A DNA stretch of 64,000 nt from Niabella sp. (GTDB lineage: Bacteria > Bacteroidota > Bacteroidia > Chitinophagales > Chitinophagaceae). Under the pieces are notes generated by a model, which was not told where the DNA came from, made no database searches, and saw nothing but the letters and a program-made list of their open reading frames with translations. Location of the stretch: contig NZ_JASLGT010000009.1 in the NCBI RefSeq assembly GCF_030150205.1, positions 399,560 through 463,559 of the forward strand, read 5' to 3'. Shown here in pieces: positions 9,317-17,252 of the stretch. Each line of letters begins with the position of its first letter. Position 1 is the stretch's first letter. The position numbers and the translations under genes were made by a program.

Positions 9317-10564
9317 TCAGGGGGCGGCTTCTGTTATGCGCCCGGGTTCTTTTATTTTTTCCGGATTTGCTGCGGACAGGCTGTTTACAACCAGTGCTGC
9401 GGCTCCCATAGAATACGCATTGTATTTCAGCGTAGACACATCCAGTTCCACACCTTCCATCAACCGGGGAATACTGTATGTATTTAAAGCCTGCTGTATG
9501 GGCGCCACTAATAGCCGTCCTACTTCCGAAGCCCGTCCACTGAGCAGGATCAGCTCCGGATTGATGATATGAACAAGGATGGCCAGGGCCTTGCCGATCT
9601 TATAGGCCATATCCGATAACAACTCAATGCAAAGCTGATCGCCCCGGCTGGCCAGTTTCATTACCGCATAAGCGGCTTCATCTACACACCTGGTAGCTAT
9701 ATTAAGATGCTCCAGCTTGCCATCATCGATCAACCGCAAGGCTTTTTGTGCTACAACCCTTAAAGAAGCTTCGGTTTCAAGGCAACCTCTTTTGCCGCAT
9801 TCACATAAAATATTATTATCAGAAACAGGAATATGACTGAATTCACCCGCATAGCCGGCATGGCCGCGGAAGAGCTTTCCGTCTACAATCATGCCCAACC
9901 CGATTCCCCAGCTGATATTGATCACCACCACATCGGTTTTTCCGCGGGCAATGCCAAACTTGGATTCGCCCAGGGCGATGGTGCTGGAGTCGTTATCGAT
10001 AAAAACGGGCATCCCAAACACCTGTTCTAAATGATCGCGAAGGCTAAGGGTGTTTTTTGTAAAAACATAGGACTGGTTAATGCCTTTTTTAATATTGATA
10101 AACCCCGGCATACCCAAACCCATTCCCAGGAACTGGTTGCGCGGGATGCCCGAACGTTCCAGCGTTGTGGTAATGGCCGTAATCAATGAAGGAAGGGATT
10201 CTTCATTGTTGAGCAGCTTCAATTCAAACCGCTGGGTATACACCGCATTGTTCAGGCTGGCATCCATTACAGACAGGGTGGTGCACAACTGGTCCATTGC
10301 CACCGAAAGGATATAAGAGGTTCCCGGTTTCAGCCTGTACAGCAGGGCTTTCCGGCCACCGGTTGAATCGGCATGTCCGTCAATAACCACGATTCCATCC
10401 TGCTTTAGTTCCGAAAGAGCTTTCGCCACAAGGGGAATGCTTTTGCCCAGAAGGGTACCCAAATCGCTGCAGGTCAATGCCTTTTCGTAATATAATTTTT
10501 CAAAAATATTGCGTTTTAATTTACTGTATATGGCAATCTTATGCAAGTAAATCGTTTTATTCAT
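9317..10564 (-). CDS. ROK family transcriptional regulator (NagC/XylR type)
   Basis: The 415-residue protein has an N-terminal winged helix-turn-helix (about residues 15-75, ALTCSDLGTLLGKSIPLVAK) followed by a ROK sugar-kinase fold: ATP/sugar motif FIDNDSSTIALGESKFG, ISWGIGLGMIVDGKLFRG, HAGYAGEFSHI, and the zinc-binding CECGKRGCLE. NagC/XylR proteins repress sugar genes until the sugar binds the ROK domain. It is encoded upstream of, and in the same direction as, the SusC/SusD pair, so it probably controls this locus in response to a released monosaccharide. ATG at 10564 gives a normal N terminus. Confidence 0.9.
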   Translation of the reverse strand: MNKTIYLHKIAIYSKLKRNIFEKLYYEKALTCSDLGTLLGKSIPLVAKALSELKQDGIVVIDGHADSTGGRKALLYRLKPGTSYILSVAMDQLCTTLSVMDASLNNAVYTQRFELKLLNNEESLPSLITAITTTLERSGIPRNQFLGMGLGMPGFINIKKGINQSYVFTKNTLSLRDHLEQVFGMPVFIDNDSSTIALGESKFGIARGKTDVVVINISWGIGLGMIVDGKLFRGHAGYAGEFSHIPVSDNNILCECGKRGCLETEASLRVVAQKALRLIDDGKLEHLNIATRCVDEAAYAVMKLASRGDQLCIELLSDMAYKIGKALAILVHIINPELILLSGRASEVGRLLVAPIQQALNTYSIPRLMEGVELDVSTLKYNAYSMGAAALVVNSLSAANPEKIKEPGRITEAAP

Positions 10565-10695
10565 CCTAAGTTAATAAATCATTCTCAATACTTCTGAAAA
10601 AGTTTTAAGAAGTATCGGCTGTGCATAAGAAAACTTGGGCGAACATTTTAAAGAAGGTGGGGCCAGCCACGCTAACTCATTTACGGACAATTAGC

Positions 10696-10703
10696 TACAT
10701 TTG
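10696..10703 (+). promoter_or_regulatory. Bacteroidota -7 promoter box for glnS
   Basis: TACATTTG matches the TAnnTTTG -7 consensus and lies 22 bases before the glnS start codon, so a short untranslated leader is expected. The -33 element is weak. Confidence 0.5.
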
Positions 10704-10724
10704 TAGACAGAACAGATTATTTTT

Positions 10725-12395
10725 ATGACAGAAGATTATAAAGCGGAAGAAAAAAAGAGCCTGAATTTCCTGGAAGAGATCGTGGAAGCGGATCTGACAG
10801 CCGGAAAATATAAATCGATCATGACCCGGTTCCCCCCGGAGCCCAACGGATACCTGCATATCGGACATGCCAGCAGTATTTGCCTGAACTTTGGACTAAG
10901 CCTGAAATACGGGGGCGGAACCAATCTCCGGTTTGATGATACCAACCCGGTAACGGAAGATACAGAGTATGTGGATGGTATAAAAAAAGACATCCAGTGG
11001 CTGGGATTTGAGTGGGCCAATGAACACTATGCATCTGATTATTTTGAGCAATTGTACACCTACGCGGTAACGCTGATAAAAAAAGGACTGGCCTATATAG
11101 ATGATAGTACCAGTGAGGAAATAGCTGAACAAAAAGGAACGCCTACACAGCCGGGCCGGCGAAACGTTTATGCAGACCGAACGGTGGAGGAGAACCTGCA
11201 GCTATTTGAAGAAATGCGCAAGGGTCAATATAAGGATGGAGAAAAAGTATTACGGGCAAAGATTGATATGAGTTCGCCCAATATGATCATGCGCGATCCC
11301 ATTTTATACCGGATCAAACATGCGCATCACCACCGTACCGGCGATCAGTGGGCCATTTACCCGATGTATGATTTTGCGCACGGGCAAAGTGATTCGATCG
11401 AGCATATTACCCATTCAATTTGTACGATGGAGTTTGTACCACATCGCGAGGTATACAACTGGCTTATTGAAAAGCTGGAAATTTATCCTTCTCATCAGTA
11501 CGAATTTGCGCGCCGGAACCTGAGTCATACGCTTACCAGCAAACGGAAGCTGCTGCAGCTGGTAACGGAGAAATATGTTTCGGGCTGGGATGATCCCCGT
11601 ATGCCTACCATTGCCGGTTTGCGGCGGCGAGGGTACACGCCCGAAAGTATCCGCGATTATTGTGAGCGCATCGGGGTGGGAAAAAGAGATAACCTGGTGG
11701 ATGCCGGCGTACTTGAATTTTGTGCGCGGGAACACCTTAATAAAATTGCCTTACGCCGGATGGTGGTATTTGATCCGCTGAAAGTGGTAATCACCAACTA
11801 TGAAGGAGCGGGGGAATGGCTGCATTCTGAAAATAATCCCGAAGATCCGAACGGAGGCACCCGCGCCATTTCCTTTAGCCGGGAATTATTCATCGAGCGC
11901 GACGACTTTATGGAAGATGCGCCCAGGAAATACTTCCGCCTGGCTCCGGGTAAGCAGGTGCGGCTTAAAAGTGCCTATATCATCCAGTGTGATGAAGTAA
12001 TAAAAGATGCGGAGGGGCATATTACCCAGCTGAATTGTTCCTATTTCGCCAACAGTAAAAGTGGGGAAGATACTTCCGGTATTCATGTAAAAGGAACACT
12101 TCATTGGGTAAATGCCCTGGATTGTTTCCCCATACAGGTACGTGAATACGACCGGTTGTTTACGGTAGAAGATCCCGGAAATGCCGAGGGCAATTTTACT
12201 GATTATATCAATAATCAATCGTTGCAGATCGTAGAAAAAGCATTGGCCGAAGCTGCATTGAAAGAGGCTACTGTAGACGAGCGATTCCAGTTTTTAAGAA
12301 AGGGATACTTTACCCTGGATCCGGATAGTACGCCGGAGCAGCTGATCTTCAACCGCACGGTTACATTAAAAGATAGTTGGGCCAAGGCGAAGTAG
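10725..12395 (+). CDS. glnS: Glutamine--tRNA ligase
   Basis: A 556-residue class I aminoacyl-tRNA synthetase that charges tRNA-Gln with glutamine. It shows the PPEPNGYLHIGHAS signature (HIGH motif near residue 45), RFDDTNP, the Gln-specific region GDQWAIYPMYDFAHG, and the KMSKS-equivalent LTSKRKL. The C-terminal two beta-barrel anticodon-binding domains follow (KQVRLKSAYIIQCDEV). Length equals the bacterial GlnRS norm. It is monocistronic: it is preceded by its own promoter box and followed by an intergenic tandem repeat. Confidence 0.97.
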   Translation: MTEDYKAEEKKSLNFLEEIVEADLTAGKYKSIMTRFPPEPNGYLHIGHASSICLNFGLSLKYGGGTNLRFDDTNPVTEDTEYVDGIKKDIQWLGFEWANEHYASDYFEQLYTYAVTLIKKGLAYIDDSTSEEIAEQKGTPTQPGRRNVYADRTVEENLQLFEEMRKGQYKDGEKVLRAKIDMSSPNMIMRDPILYRIKHAHHHRTGDQWAIYPMYDFAHGQSDSIEHITHSICTMEFVPHREVYNWLIEKLEIYPSHQYEFARRNLSHTLTSKRKLLQLVTEKYVSGWDDPRMPTIAGLRRRGYTPESIRDYCERIGVGKRDNLVDAGVLEFCAREHLNKIALRRMVVFDPLKVVITNYEGAGEWLHSENNPEDPNGGTRAISFSRELFIERDDFMEDAPRKYFRLAPGKQVRLKSAYIIQCDEVIKDAEGHITQLNCSYFANSKSGEDTSGIHVKGTLHWVNALDCFPIQVREYDRLFTVEDPGNAEGNFTDYINNQSLQIVEKALAEAALKEATVDERFQFLRKGYFTLDPDSTPEQLIFNRTVTLKDSWAKAK

Positions 12396-12411
12396 CGGAG
12401 GGACAGTTTTT

Positions 12412-12504
12412 AGTTATCAGTGTTCAGTTATCAGTCTTCAGTTATCAGTCTTCAGTTATCAGCAATCAGTTATCAGCAATCAGTTATCAGCAATCAGTTA
12501 TCAG
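12412..12504. repeat. 14-bp tandem repeat array (six full units plus partial)
   Basis: The unit AGTTATCAG plus a five-base variable tail (TGTTC, CTTC-type or CAATC) repeats six times with a final partial copy. It is the local, highly regular form of the ATCAG/CTGAT motif scattered through other intergenic regions in this window, and it is followed by CTGAAAGCT copies to about 12545. Confidence 0.9.
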
Positions 12505-12544
12505 GACAGGATCATCTGAAAGCTAAATGCTGACCGCTGAAAGC

Positions 12545-12850
12545 TTAATGAATCACGTTGAACACAAACAAAATGGTGGTGACGAACAACAGTCCCAGTC
12601 CTGCCAGGAACGCATAATCAGCATAGGTTTCCAGCCGGATACTTTTGATGCCGGATGATCGCATGGAAAGAAAGGATAGAATACAGCTGGTCATAAAGAA
12701 CAGGATGGCAACGGCGGCGGCTTCATCGATTACAGTACGTTCGCCCCTGTTGCTAAAGATCCGCAAGGAAGTGATCAGGATAAAACATATACCGGTAAGG
12801 TTAGAAGCGGCGTTAAGGATATGTGGCGATTTTTGTTGATCCTGCTTCAT
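12545..12850 (-). CDS. Small integral membrane protein, function unknown
   Basis: The 101-residue product has three hydrophobic segments (about residues 20-36, 48-64 and 77-99) separated by short charged loops, so it is probably an inner-membrane protein. The ATG at 12850 (MKQDQQKSPH) gives a sensible hydrophilic N terminus; the frame extends 14 codons upstream without a better start. I do not recognise a family. It converges on glnS and stands alone. Confidence 0.65.
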   Translation of the reverse strand: MKQDQQKSPHILNAASNLTGICFILITSLRIFSNRGERTVIDEAAAVAILFFMTSCILSFLSMRSSGIKSIRLETYADYAFLAGLGLLFVTTILFVFNVIH

Positions 12851-13089
12851 TTCGTTTAATAATAAGGAACCGTTAAGATAGTTAAAAAACAAAGCCGGCG
12901 TACCGCGGGCAGTTTATTGCGGCTTGTTTTATCAAAAAATTAAGCACTCTCCATTATATTAACAGTCTTTTGCGCGTAGCCTTTAACTGGTATTAATGAA
13001 CTATTAAATTTACCGGCAAAACGGGCGGTTTAAGAAAAATTGCCTAACTTACTTTAGTAAACGATTTCTAAACTTCTTAAACTTTAATT

Positions 13090-13299
13090 ATGGAACTGAA
13101 CGAATTTTTGTTAAATGAAGAGGAGTTGCATGTAACACGTGCGGCTGAGCAGGAATATTCGGAAATGGACGGTGACGGTGCAGATGGAGATGGCAGCGAT
13201 GGAGATGGCTCAGATGCTTCGGATGGAGACGGCGGAGCAGACGGTGATGGTGGTGAGGATGGCGATGGCAGTGATGCAGACGGAACCGATAACGCCTGA
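13090..13299 (+). CDS. Asp/Gly-repeat peptide, candidate RiPP precursor
   Basis: This 69-residue peptide has two parts. Residues 1-26 form a leader-like amphipathic segment (MELNEFLLNEEELHVTRAAE). Residues 27-69 are almost only Asp, Gly, Ser and Ala, mostly as DGDG/DGS/DGA units, with about 19 Asp and no aromatic or basic residue. The ATG follows an A/T-rich leader typical of the phylum. A strong terminator hairpin lies 17 bases past the stop, and a JmjC oxygenase gene starts 84 bases past it. I infer a modified peptide whose Asp residues are hydroxylated; an acidic calcium-binding peptide is the plain alternative. Confidence 0.75.
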   Translation: MELNEFLLNEEELHVTRAAEQEYSEMDGDGADGDGSDGDGSDASDGDGGADGDGGEDGDGSDADGTDNA

Positions 13300-13316
13300 T
13301 AAAAAGGAATGTATTG

Positions 13317-13352
13317 AAAAGCTGCGGTATCTGAGATGCTGCGGCTTTTTTT
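13317..13352 (+). terminator. Strong hairpin terminator/attenuator after the peptide gene
   Basis: AAAAGCTGCGGTATC (13317-13331) and GATGCTGCGGCTTTT (13335-13349) form a 15-bp stem, including G-U pairs, with a TGA loop and a run of seven T. It should make the peptide mRNA much more abundant than the downstream enzyme mRNA by partial read-through. Confidence 0.8.
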
Positions 13353-13383
13353 ATTATCTTGTATTATAAAACCTTATCCATAT

Positions 13384-14571
13384 ATGGCTGAATTTTTTGA
13401 TAAGATTATCGCTCCCTGCTCCATTGAAGCGTTCTTTAACACCTATCACGAAAAAAAGATCCTGTATATACCCCGGAATGATGCCACCTATTATGAACCG
13501 GTGCTCACCAGCCGGGAACTGTCGGCTTTTTTAGACCGGCAGGACATTTTTTATCCCTCGCTGCGGATGGTAAAGAACGGGAAGGAACTTCCTTCGGGTG
13601 AGTATACACTAAAAGCTGTTCCCATCGGGCACCATAAGAAGGATGGGATCATTCATACGGAAAAAGCGTTTGCTTTATTTAATGAGGGTGCTACCATGGT
13701 GGTGCAGGCGGGGCAGCGGTATTTTAACCATTTATCGGCTTGTTGCATGGAACTGTCCCGGAAGTTTAATGCGCCGGTGCAGGCCAACCTGTACATCACT
13801 CCAAACCGTTCGCAGGGCTTTAATCCCCATTGGGATACGCATGACGTATTTGTACTGCAGATTGCCGGCACCAAAACCTGGAACCTCTATGGTTTTGAAA
13901 AAGAGTTGCCCACAAAGAACCAGGGTTTTGTGAGCAAGGGATATAGCAAGGAGCCGGAACAAACCCTGCAGTTAAGTCCGGGCGATTTCTTATACGTGCC
14001 CAGGGGCTATGTACATGATGCCGTGGCTGATGATGGCATCTCTGCACATATCACCGTTGGGATCCTTTCCTTTACCTGGATCCGGTATTTTTCAGAGTTG
14101 CTCACACAACTCGAAAATGAAAAAGCATTCCGCGAGGCCATTCCTTTCTGGCGTAACGACCTGGAAACCGTTATCGGGGAAAAAACCGGTCTTTTAAAAG
14201 AACTGCTGAGCCGCTTATCGGGTGACAATGCATTGGAGAAGCTGAATAACCAGTACCAGAAGATGCAGCCCCAGCAGGCGCATGGATATTTTGACGGGCT
14301 GCTGCACCTGGATCAATTGCAGCCGGATACAGTACTGACGGTGAACCGTAATGTGTTTTATGAACGGGGGAATGCAGCCGGGCAGTGCTTTGTAAAGTGC
14401 TTTGGTAAAACCATTTCATTTTCCGATGCGTTAAAGCCGGTAATTGATCATATATTTGATACCGACAAATTTACGGTGGCCGGTTTGCCCGGAGATCAGT
14501 CGGAGGATACAAAGATGGCTGCGGTTGCCCGGTTGATAAAGGAGGGCGTGATCTACCGGGATATTTTGTAA
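13384..14571 (+). CDS. JmjC/cupin-4 family 2-oxoglutarate oxygenase (RoxA/YcfD-like), likely peptide hydroxylase
   Basis: The 395-residue protein has the JmjC double-stranded beta-helix of ribosomal oxygenases. The Fe(II) triad is visible as H149-W-D151 (FNPHWDTHDVFVLQIAGTKTW) and H211 (GDFLYVPRGYVHDA), with the substrate-pocket strands around them, and a C-terminal winged-helix-like region rich in charged residues. Family members hydroxylate Arg, His, Asn or Asp side chains of proteins. Start 13384 was chosen because the longer frame begins inside the upstream terminator. Its position directly after the Asp/Gly-repeat peptide suggests that peptide as substrate, which is an inference. It is probably co-transcribed with the Fe-S gene 19 bases downstream. 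Confidence 0.85.
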   Translation: MAEFFDKIIAPCSIEAFFNTYHEKKILYIPRNDATYYEPVLTSRELSAFLDRQDIFYPSLRMVKNGKELPSGEYTLKAVPIGHHKKDGIIHTEKAFALFNEGATMVVQAGQRYFNHLSACCMELSRKFNAPVQANLYITPNRSQGFNPHWDTHDVFVLQIAGTKTWNLYGFEKELPTKNQGFVSKGYSKEPEQTLQLSPGDFLYVPRGYVHDAVADDGISAHITVGILSFTWIRYFSELLTQLENEKAFREAIPFWRNDLETVIGEKTGLLKELLSRLSGDNALEKLNNQYQKMQPQQAHGYFDGLLHLDQLQPDTVLTVNRNVFYERGNAAGQCFVKCFGKTISFSDALKPVIDHIFDTDKFTVAGLPGDQSEDTKMAAVARLIKEGVIYRDIL

Positions 14572-14590
14572 ACACTATTAAACGCAAGCA

Positions 14591-15487
14591 TTGAATAAGA
14601 CAGGTACCGGGCAGGTTTTTTTTTGCAGCGCGGCATCGCGGTATTTCAGGGAAGATATTCATGGATCGGCTGCTAACTATAATGGGTTTATCCTGCTGGA
14701 GCATAGCGATCCGTTTCCTGAAAAACTAAGTCAGGCACATTTCGATCCGCATTTTATTGCGGGTCTCCAGGATCTGGCCAAACAAAAAAAGGCTAAATTG
14801 TTGCTGATCCGCAACCGGCACACAGGCTTTAAAACCTGCCGGCTGATTTATGTGGACTGTATTCAAAACCGGTACCTAACCCTGCATTCAACGCCTGCCG
14901 ATGTGGCCGCCATCCGGCTGGAATATTACATCAATAATCCCCATACCATCTGGGAAACAGCGCCGTTTTATGTGGTGTGCACCAATGGTAAAAAAGACAA
15001 GTGTTGTGCTAAATTTGGTTTTCCTGTATTTAAATTTATCGAAAATCACGATAAGAAAGTCCCGGTTTTTGAATGCACGCATGTAGGGGGTGATCGCTTT
15101 GCCGCCAATGCCGTTTGCCTGCCAGGAGGTATTTATTACGGACGGGTAATGGTTGAAGATGTGGATGCGATCCTGGAAGCAACGGAGCAGGACCGCATTC
15201 ACTATCCCAATTACCGCGGGCTTTCTACACGGTCATTTCTTTACCAGTCGATCGAATGCTACCTGCGCGAACAGTTGAGTGATTTATCGATGCATTTTGA
15301 TTTTACGGTGGATGCGCAGGAGGAAGAAGATCTTCATATTCATGTGGAAGTAACGGTGCAGGAAGGGCAGCGATACCGGTTGTCTCTTTTAAAGAAAACG
15401 ATTCCCTATCCGTATTATCTTACCTGCAAATCTTCGAAACCCGGTTCCATTACCAAGTACCTGCTGGAAGCGTTTCATGCGGTTTAA
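14591..15487 (+). CDS. Sucrase/ferredoxin-like protein (thioredoxin-fold 2Fe-2S protein)
   Basis: The 298-residue protein carries the sucrase/ferredoxin-like family pattern: an N-terminal FFCSAASRYF, then VCTNGKKDKCCAKFG near residues 134-148, ECTHVGGDRFAANAVCLPGG near 158-177 and YYGRV. The Cys residues (near 12, 135, 142-143) are the expected [2Fe-2S] ligands of this thioredoxin-like ferredoxin fold. The C-terminal part (about 200-298) is extra and unassigned. The only workable start is TTG at 14591 because a stop precedes it in frame. The 19-base spacing to the JmjC gene indicates an operon; it could supply electrons or reduce the oxygenase iron. Confidence 0.8.
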   Translation: MNKTGTGQVFFCSAASRYFREDIHGSAANYNGFILLEHSDPFPEKLSQAHFDPHFIAGLQDLAKQKKAKLLLIRNRHTGFKTCRLIYVDCIQNRYLTLHSTPADVAAIRLEYYINNPHTIWETAPFYVVCTNGKKDKCCAKFGFPVFKFIENHDKKVPVFECTHVGGDRFAANAVCLPGGIYYGRVMVEDVDAILEATEQDRIHYPNYRGLSTRSFLYQSIECYLREQLSDLSMHFDFTVDAQEEEDLHIHVEVTVQEGQRYRLSLLKKTIPYPYYLTCKSSKPGSITKYLLEAFHAV

Positions 15488-15625
15488 AGTTTAACGCAAA
15501 GCGCGCAAAGCTTCCGCAACGATCGCAGGGAGGACTGCTATAAGTAAAAACTTCGCGAACCTTGCGTGATCCTTGCGTCCGTTGCGGTTTGAAATCTAAC
15601 CGCGAAGTGCAAAGCAGTTTTGTTA
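15486..15625. repeat. CGCAAAG-type dispersed repeat
   Basis: The intergenic stretch consists of degenerate AACGCAAAGCGCGCAAAG, CTTGCGT and CCGCGAAG pieces in both orientations. The same motif family fills 31205-31600. Confidence 0.75.
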
Positions 15626-15657
15626 CACTTTAGAACCGGCTCCTGGTCGCACCTGGC

Positions 15658-16623
15658 TTAGTTTTTTTTCAGGTCCAGCGCCATTTGAATGTTTACCCGT
15701 TTATAGGGGCTGGGACGGTTATTGATTTTTTTAAATCCCAGTTTATAATAAAGATTGATGGCGGGCTTTAAGCGGGTATTGCTTTCGAGGTATAGCCGGG
15801 ATGCACCCAACTCTTTTGCCTTTTGAATGATGGCATCTGCCAGCAGCTTCCCGATATTTTTTCCCTGTGCTTCCGGTGCAACAGCCATTTTGGCCATCTC
15901 ATAGTCATAATCGGGGTCATCCATTTTTATAAGTGCGCATACCCCAACCGGCTGTTTTTCGTACAGGGCAACCAGTATAACGCCGCCCTTATTAAGGATG
16001 TATTTGTCGGGTTGACTTAATGCACGGGTATCTGTTTCTTCTATTTCAAAATACCGGGAGATCCAGGCTTCGTTTAATGCGCGGAATACCGTTTTGTATT
16101 TCGGTTCATAATGTACGATGCGCACCTGGCTGCTTTCGCGGATTTTTTTCTGTTCCAGTACGCGGCGCGAAAGCGGCTGCTGTTCCAGCAGGAATTCCCA
16201 TTCCCCGATAGCCTCCCAAAGATCATGCGTAGCCTCCTGCATTAACTGTTCCACTGCTTTGTTTACATCGGTACATTGTTCCAGTATCGCCGGTACCAGC
16301 GCCTTTCCCTTTGCGGATAATGCCACAAGGTTTTGGCGCTTGTCGCCCGATTTTTTATTTTCTTTAACCAGGCCTTTCGCCGTCATTTCGCGGATGATCC
16401 GGCTTACGGAGGGTTGCGAGTGCCCAATTTCCAGGGCGATCTCCGTAATTGTTTTCTCTTCGTTCTGCGAAAGCATATAGAAGACCGGGAACCATTTTGC
16501 CTTGAGCGGGATCCGGTTCTGTTCATAGATTTTTTCCGCTTCTTCTGTGAAAAGCGCGGACAACATCCGGAGCCGGCTGCCAAGTGCCATTTTACCGGTT
16601 CGGGTATAAAATAATTTTTCCAT
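15658..16623 (-). CDS. MarR-type regulator fused to GNAT acetyltransferase
   Basis: The 321-residue protein has a MarR winged helix at residues 1-150 (TITEIALEIGHSQPSVSRII as the recognition helix region, then MTAKGLVKENKKSGDKR as the wing). A GNAT domain fills about residues 165-321, with the acetyl-CoA loop APEAQGKNIGKLL and the LESNTRLKPAINLYYKLGFK motif. This fusion is a known architecture in Bacteroidota; such proteins may acetylate a small molecule while sensing it. A near-perfect palindrome sits just upstream of the start, so autoregulation is likely. It converges on the peptide operon. Confidence 0.88.
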   Translation of the reverse strand: MEKLFYTRTGKMALGSRLRMLSALFTEEAEKIYEQNRIPLKAKWFPVFYMLSQNEEKTITEIALEIGHSQPSVSRIIREMTAKGLVKENKKSGDKRQNLVALSAKGKALVPAILEQCTDVNKAVEQLMQEATHDLWEAIGEWEFLLEQQPLSRRVLEQKKIRESSQVRIVHYEPKYKTVFRALNEAWISRYFEIEETDTRALSQPDKYILNKGGVILVALYEKQPVGVCALIKMDDPDYDYEMAKMAVAPEAQGKNIGKLLADAIIQKAKELGASRLYLESNTRLKPAINLYYKLGFKKINNRPSPYKRVNIQMALDLKKN

Positions 16624-16629
16624 ACTTAA

Positions 16630-16649
16630 TTACATAACTGGTTATGCAA
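16630..16649. promoter_or_regulatory. Palindromic MarR-type operator candidate
   Basis: TTACATAAC (16630-16638) and GTTATGCAA (16641-16649) match in 8 of 9 inverted positions with a two-base centre. It begins 7 bases upstream of the MarR-GNAT start, where repressor binding would block transcription or initiation. Confidence 0.55.
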
Positions 16650-16769
16650 ATATAGGGGGAATTCAGAAATGTACCGGTTTGTGCCGGGGCGTAAGACAGG
16701 CATAGGGTCAGCTGCCGGTGGTAATTTGTTACAGCCAGTAGAGTCTTATCCCGAAGTGTTTGAACGATA

Positions 16770-17162
16770 TTACCCGGTTGTTTTTATAAGAATAATGGCC
16801 AGTATGTAAAATCCGATCCCATAAAATGTCCAGCGGGTTAATTCACCCGCTTTGCGATGGTAGCCATCTGCTTTAAACACCCCTGCGAAAAGAAGCGGAA
16901 TGATACCCGGAAAAATGAATGCCAGAAATTTCCATCCAAAGTTTAAAGGAATCGCTGCCCGGACCTGGGCTGCTTGCTGATCAGCATCATTGGCTTCTTT
17001 TAATGCCATGTATGCGCTTTCGGAAAGATTCCGGTTGCTGAATTCGGCCCTGGCGGCTGCTAAAGCCTCCGGTTGATAATTGTCTTCCGGTGCAGCAAGG
17101 ATGCGTAGGAGCTCTGCATCGGTTTGTTCTGCCATTATTGCCTTAAAATCTTCTTTTTTCAT
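16770..17162 (-). CDS. Small membrane protein, function unknown
   Basis: The 130-residue protein has a charged, Ala-rich helical N-terminal half (about 1-70) and two hydrophobic segments (about 74-95 and 108-127). The N-terminal half resembles sequences that anchor cytosolic helical bundles to the membrane. No family is recognised. It lies in an isolated position between two minus-strand genes; the nearest neighbour is the frameshifted serine hydrolase 90 bases downstream. Confidence 0.6.
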   Translation of the reverse strand: MKKEDFKAIMAEQTDAELLRILAAPEDNYQPEALAAARAEFSNRNLSESAYMALKEANDADQQAAQVRAAIPLNFGWKFLAFIFPGIIPLLFAGVFKADGYHRKAGELTRWTFYGIGFYILAIILIKTTG

Positions 17163-17252
17163 AATCGTTGTTTTCGTGTTTAAGGGGTGCTGAGTAAAAA
17201 TATTTATAGCGCATTCTGATAAAGAAAGAAGCTCGTTAGTACTGTGCTTAGA

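Noticed and set aside
12412..12504. CRISPR array
   Set aside because: The 14-bp units are directly tandem without unique spacers, and no cas gene is present.
13139..13369. Met-rich frame overlapping the Asp/Gly-repeat peptide
   Set aside because: It is the +1 shadow of the GATGGAGATGG repeat DNA and runs through the terminator.
13336..13383. Earlier start for the JmjC gene
   Set aside because: It begins inside the terminator hairpin and adds a stretch absent from the family; Met 13384 fits.
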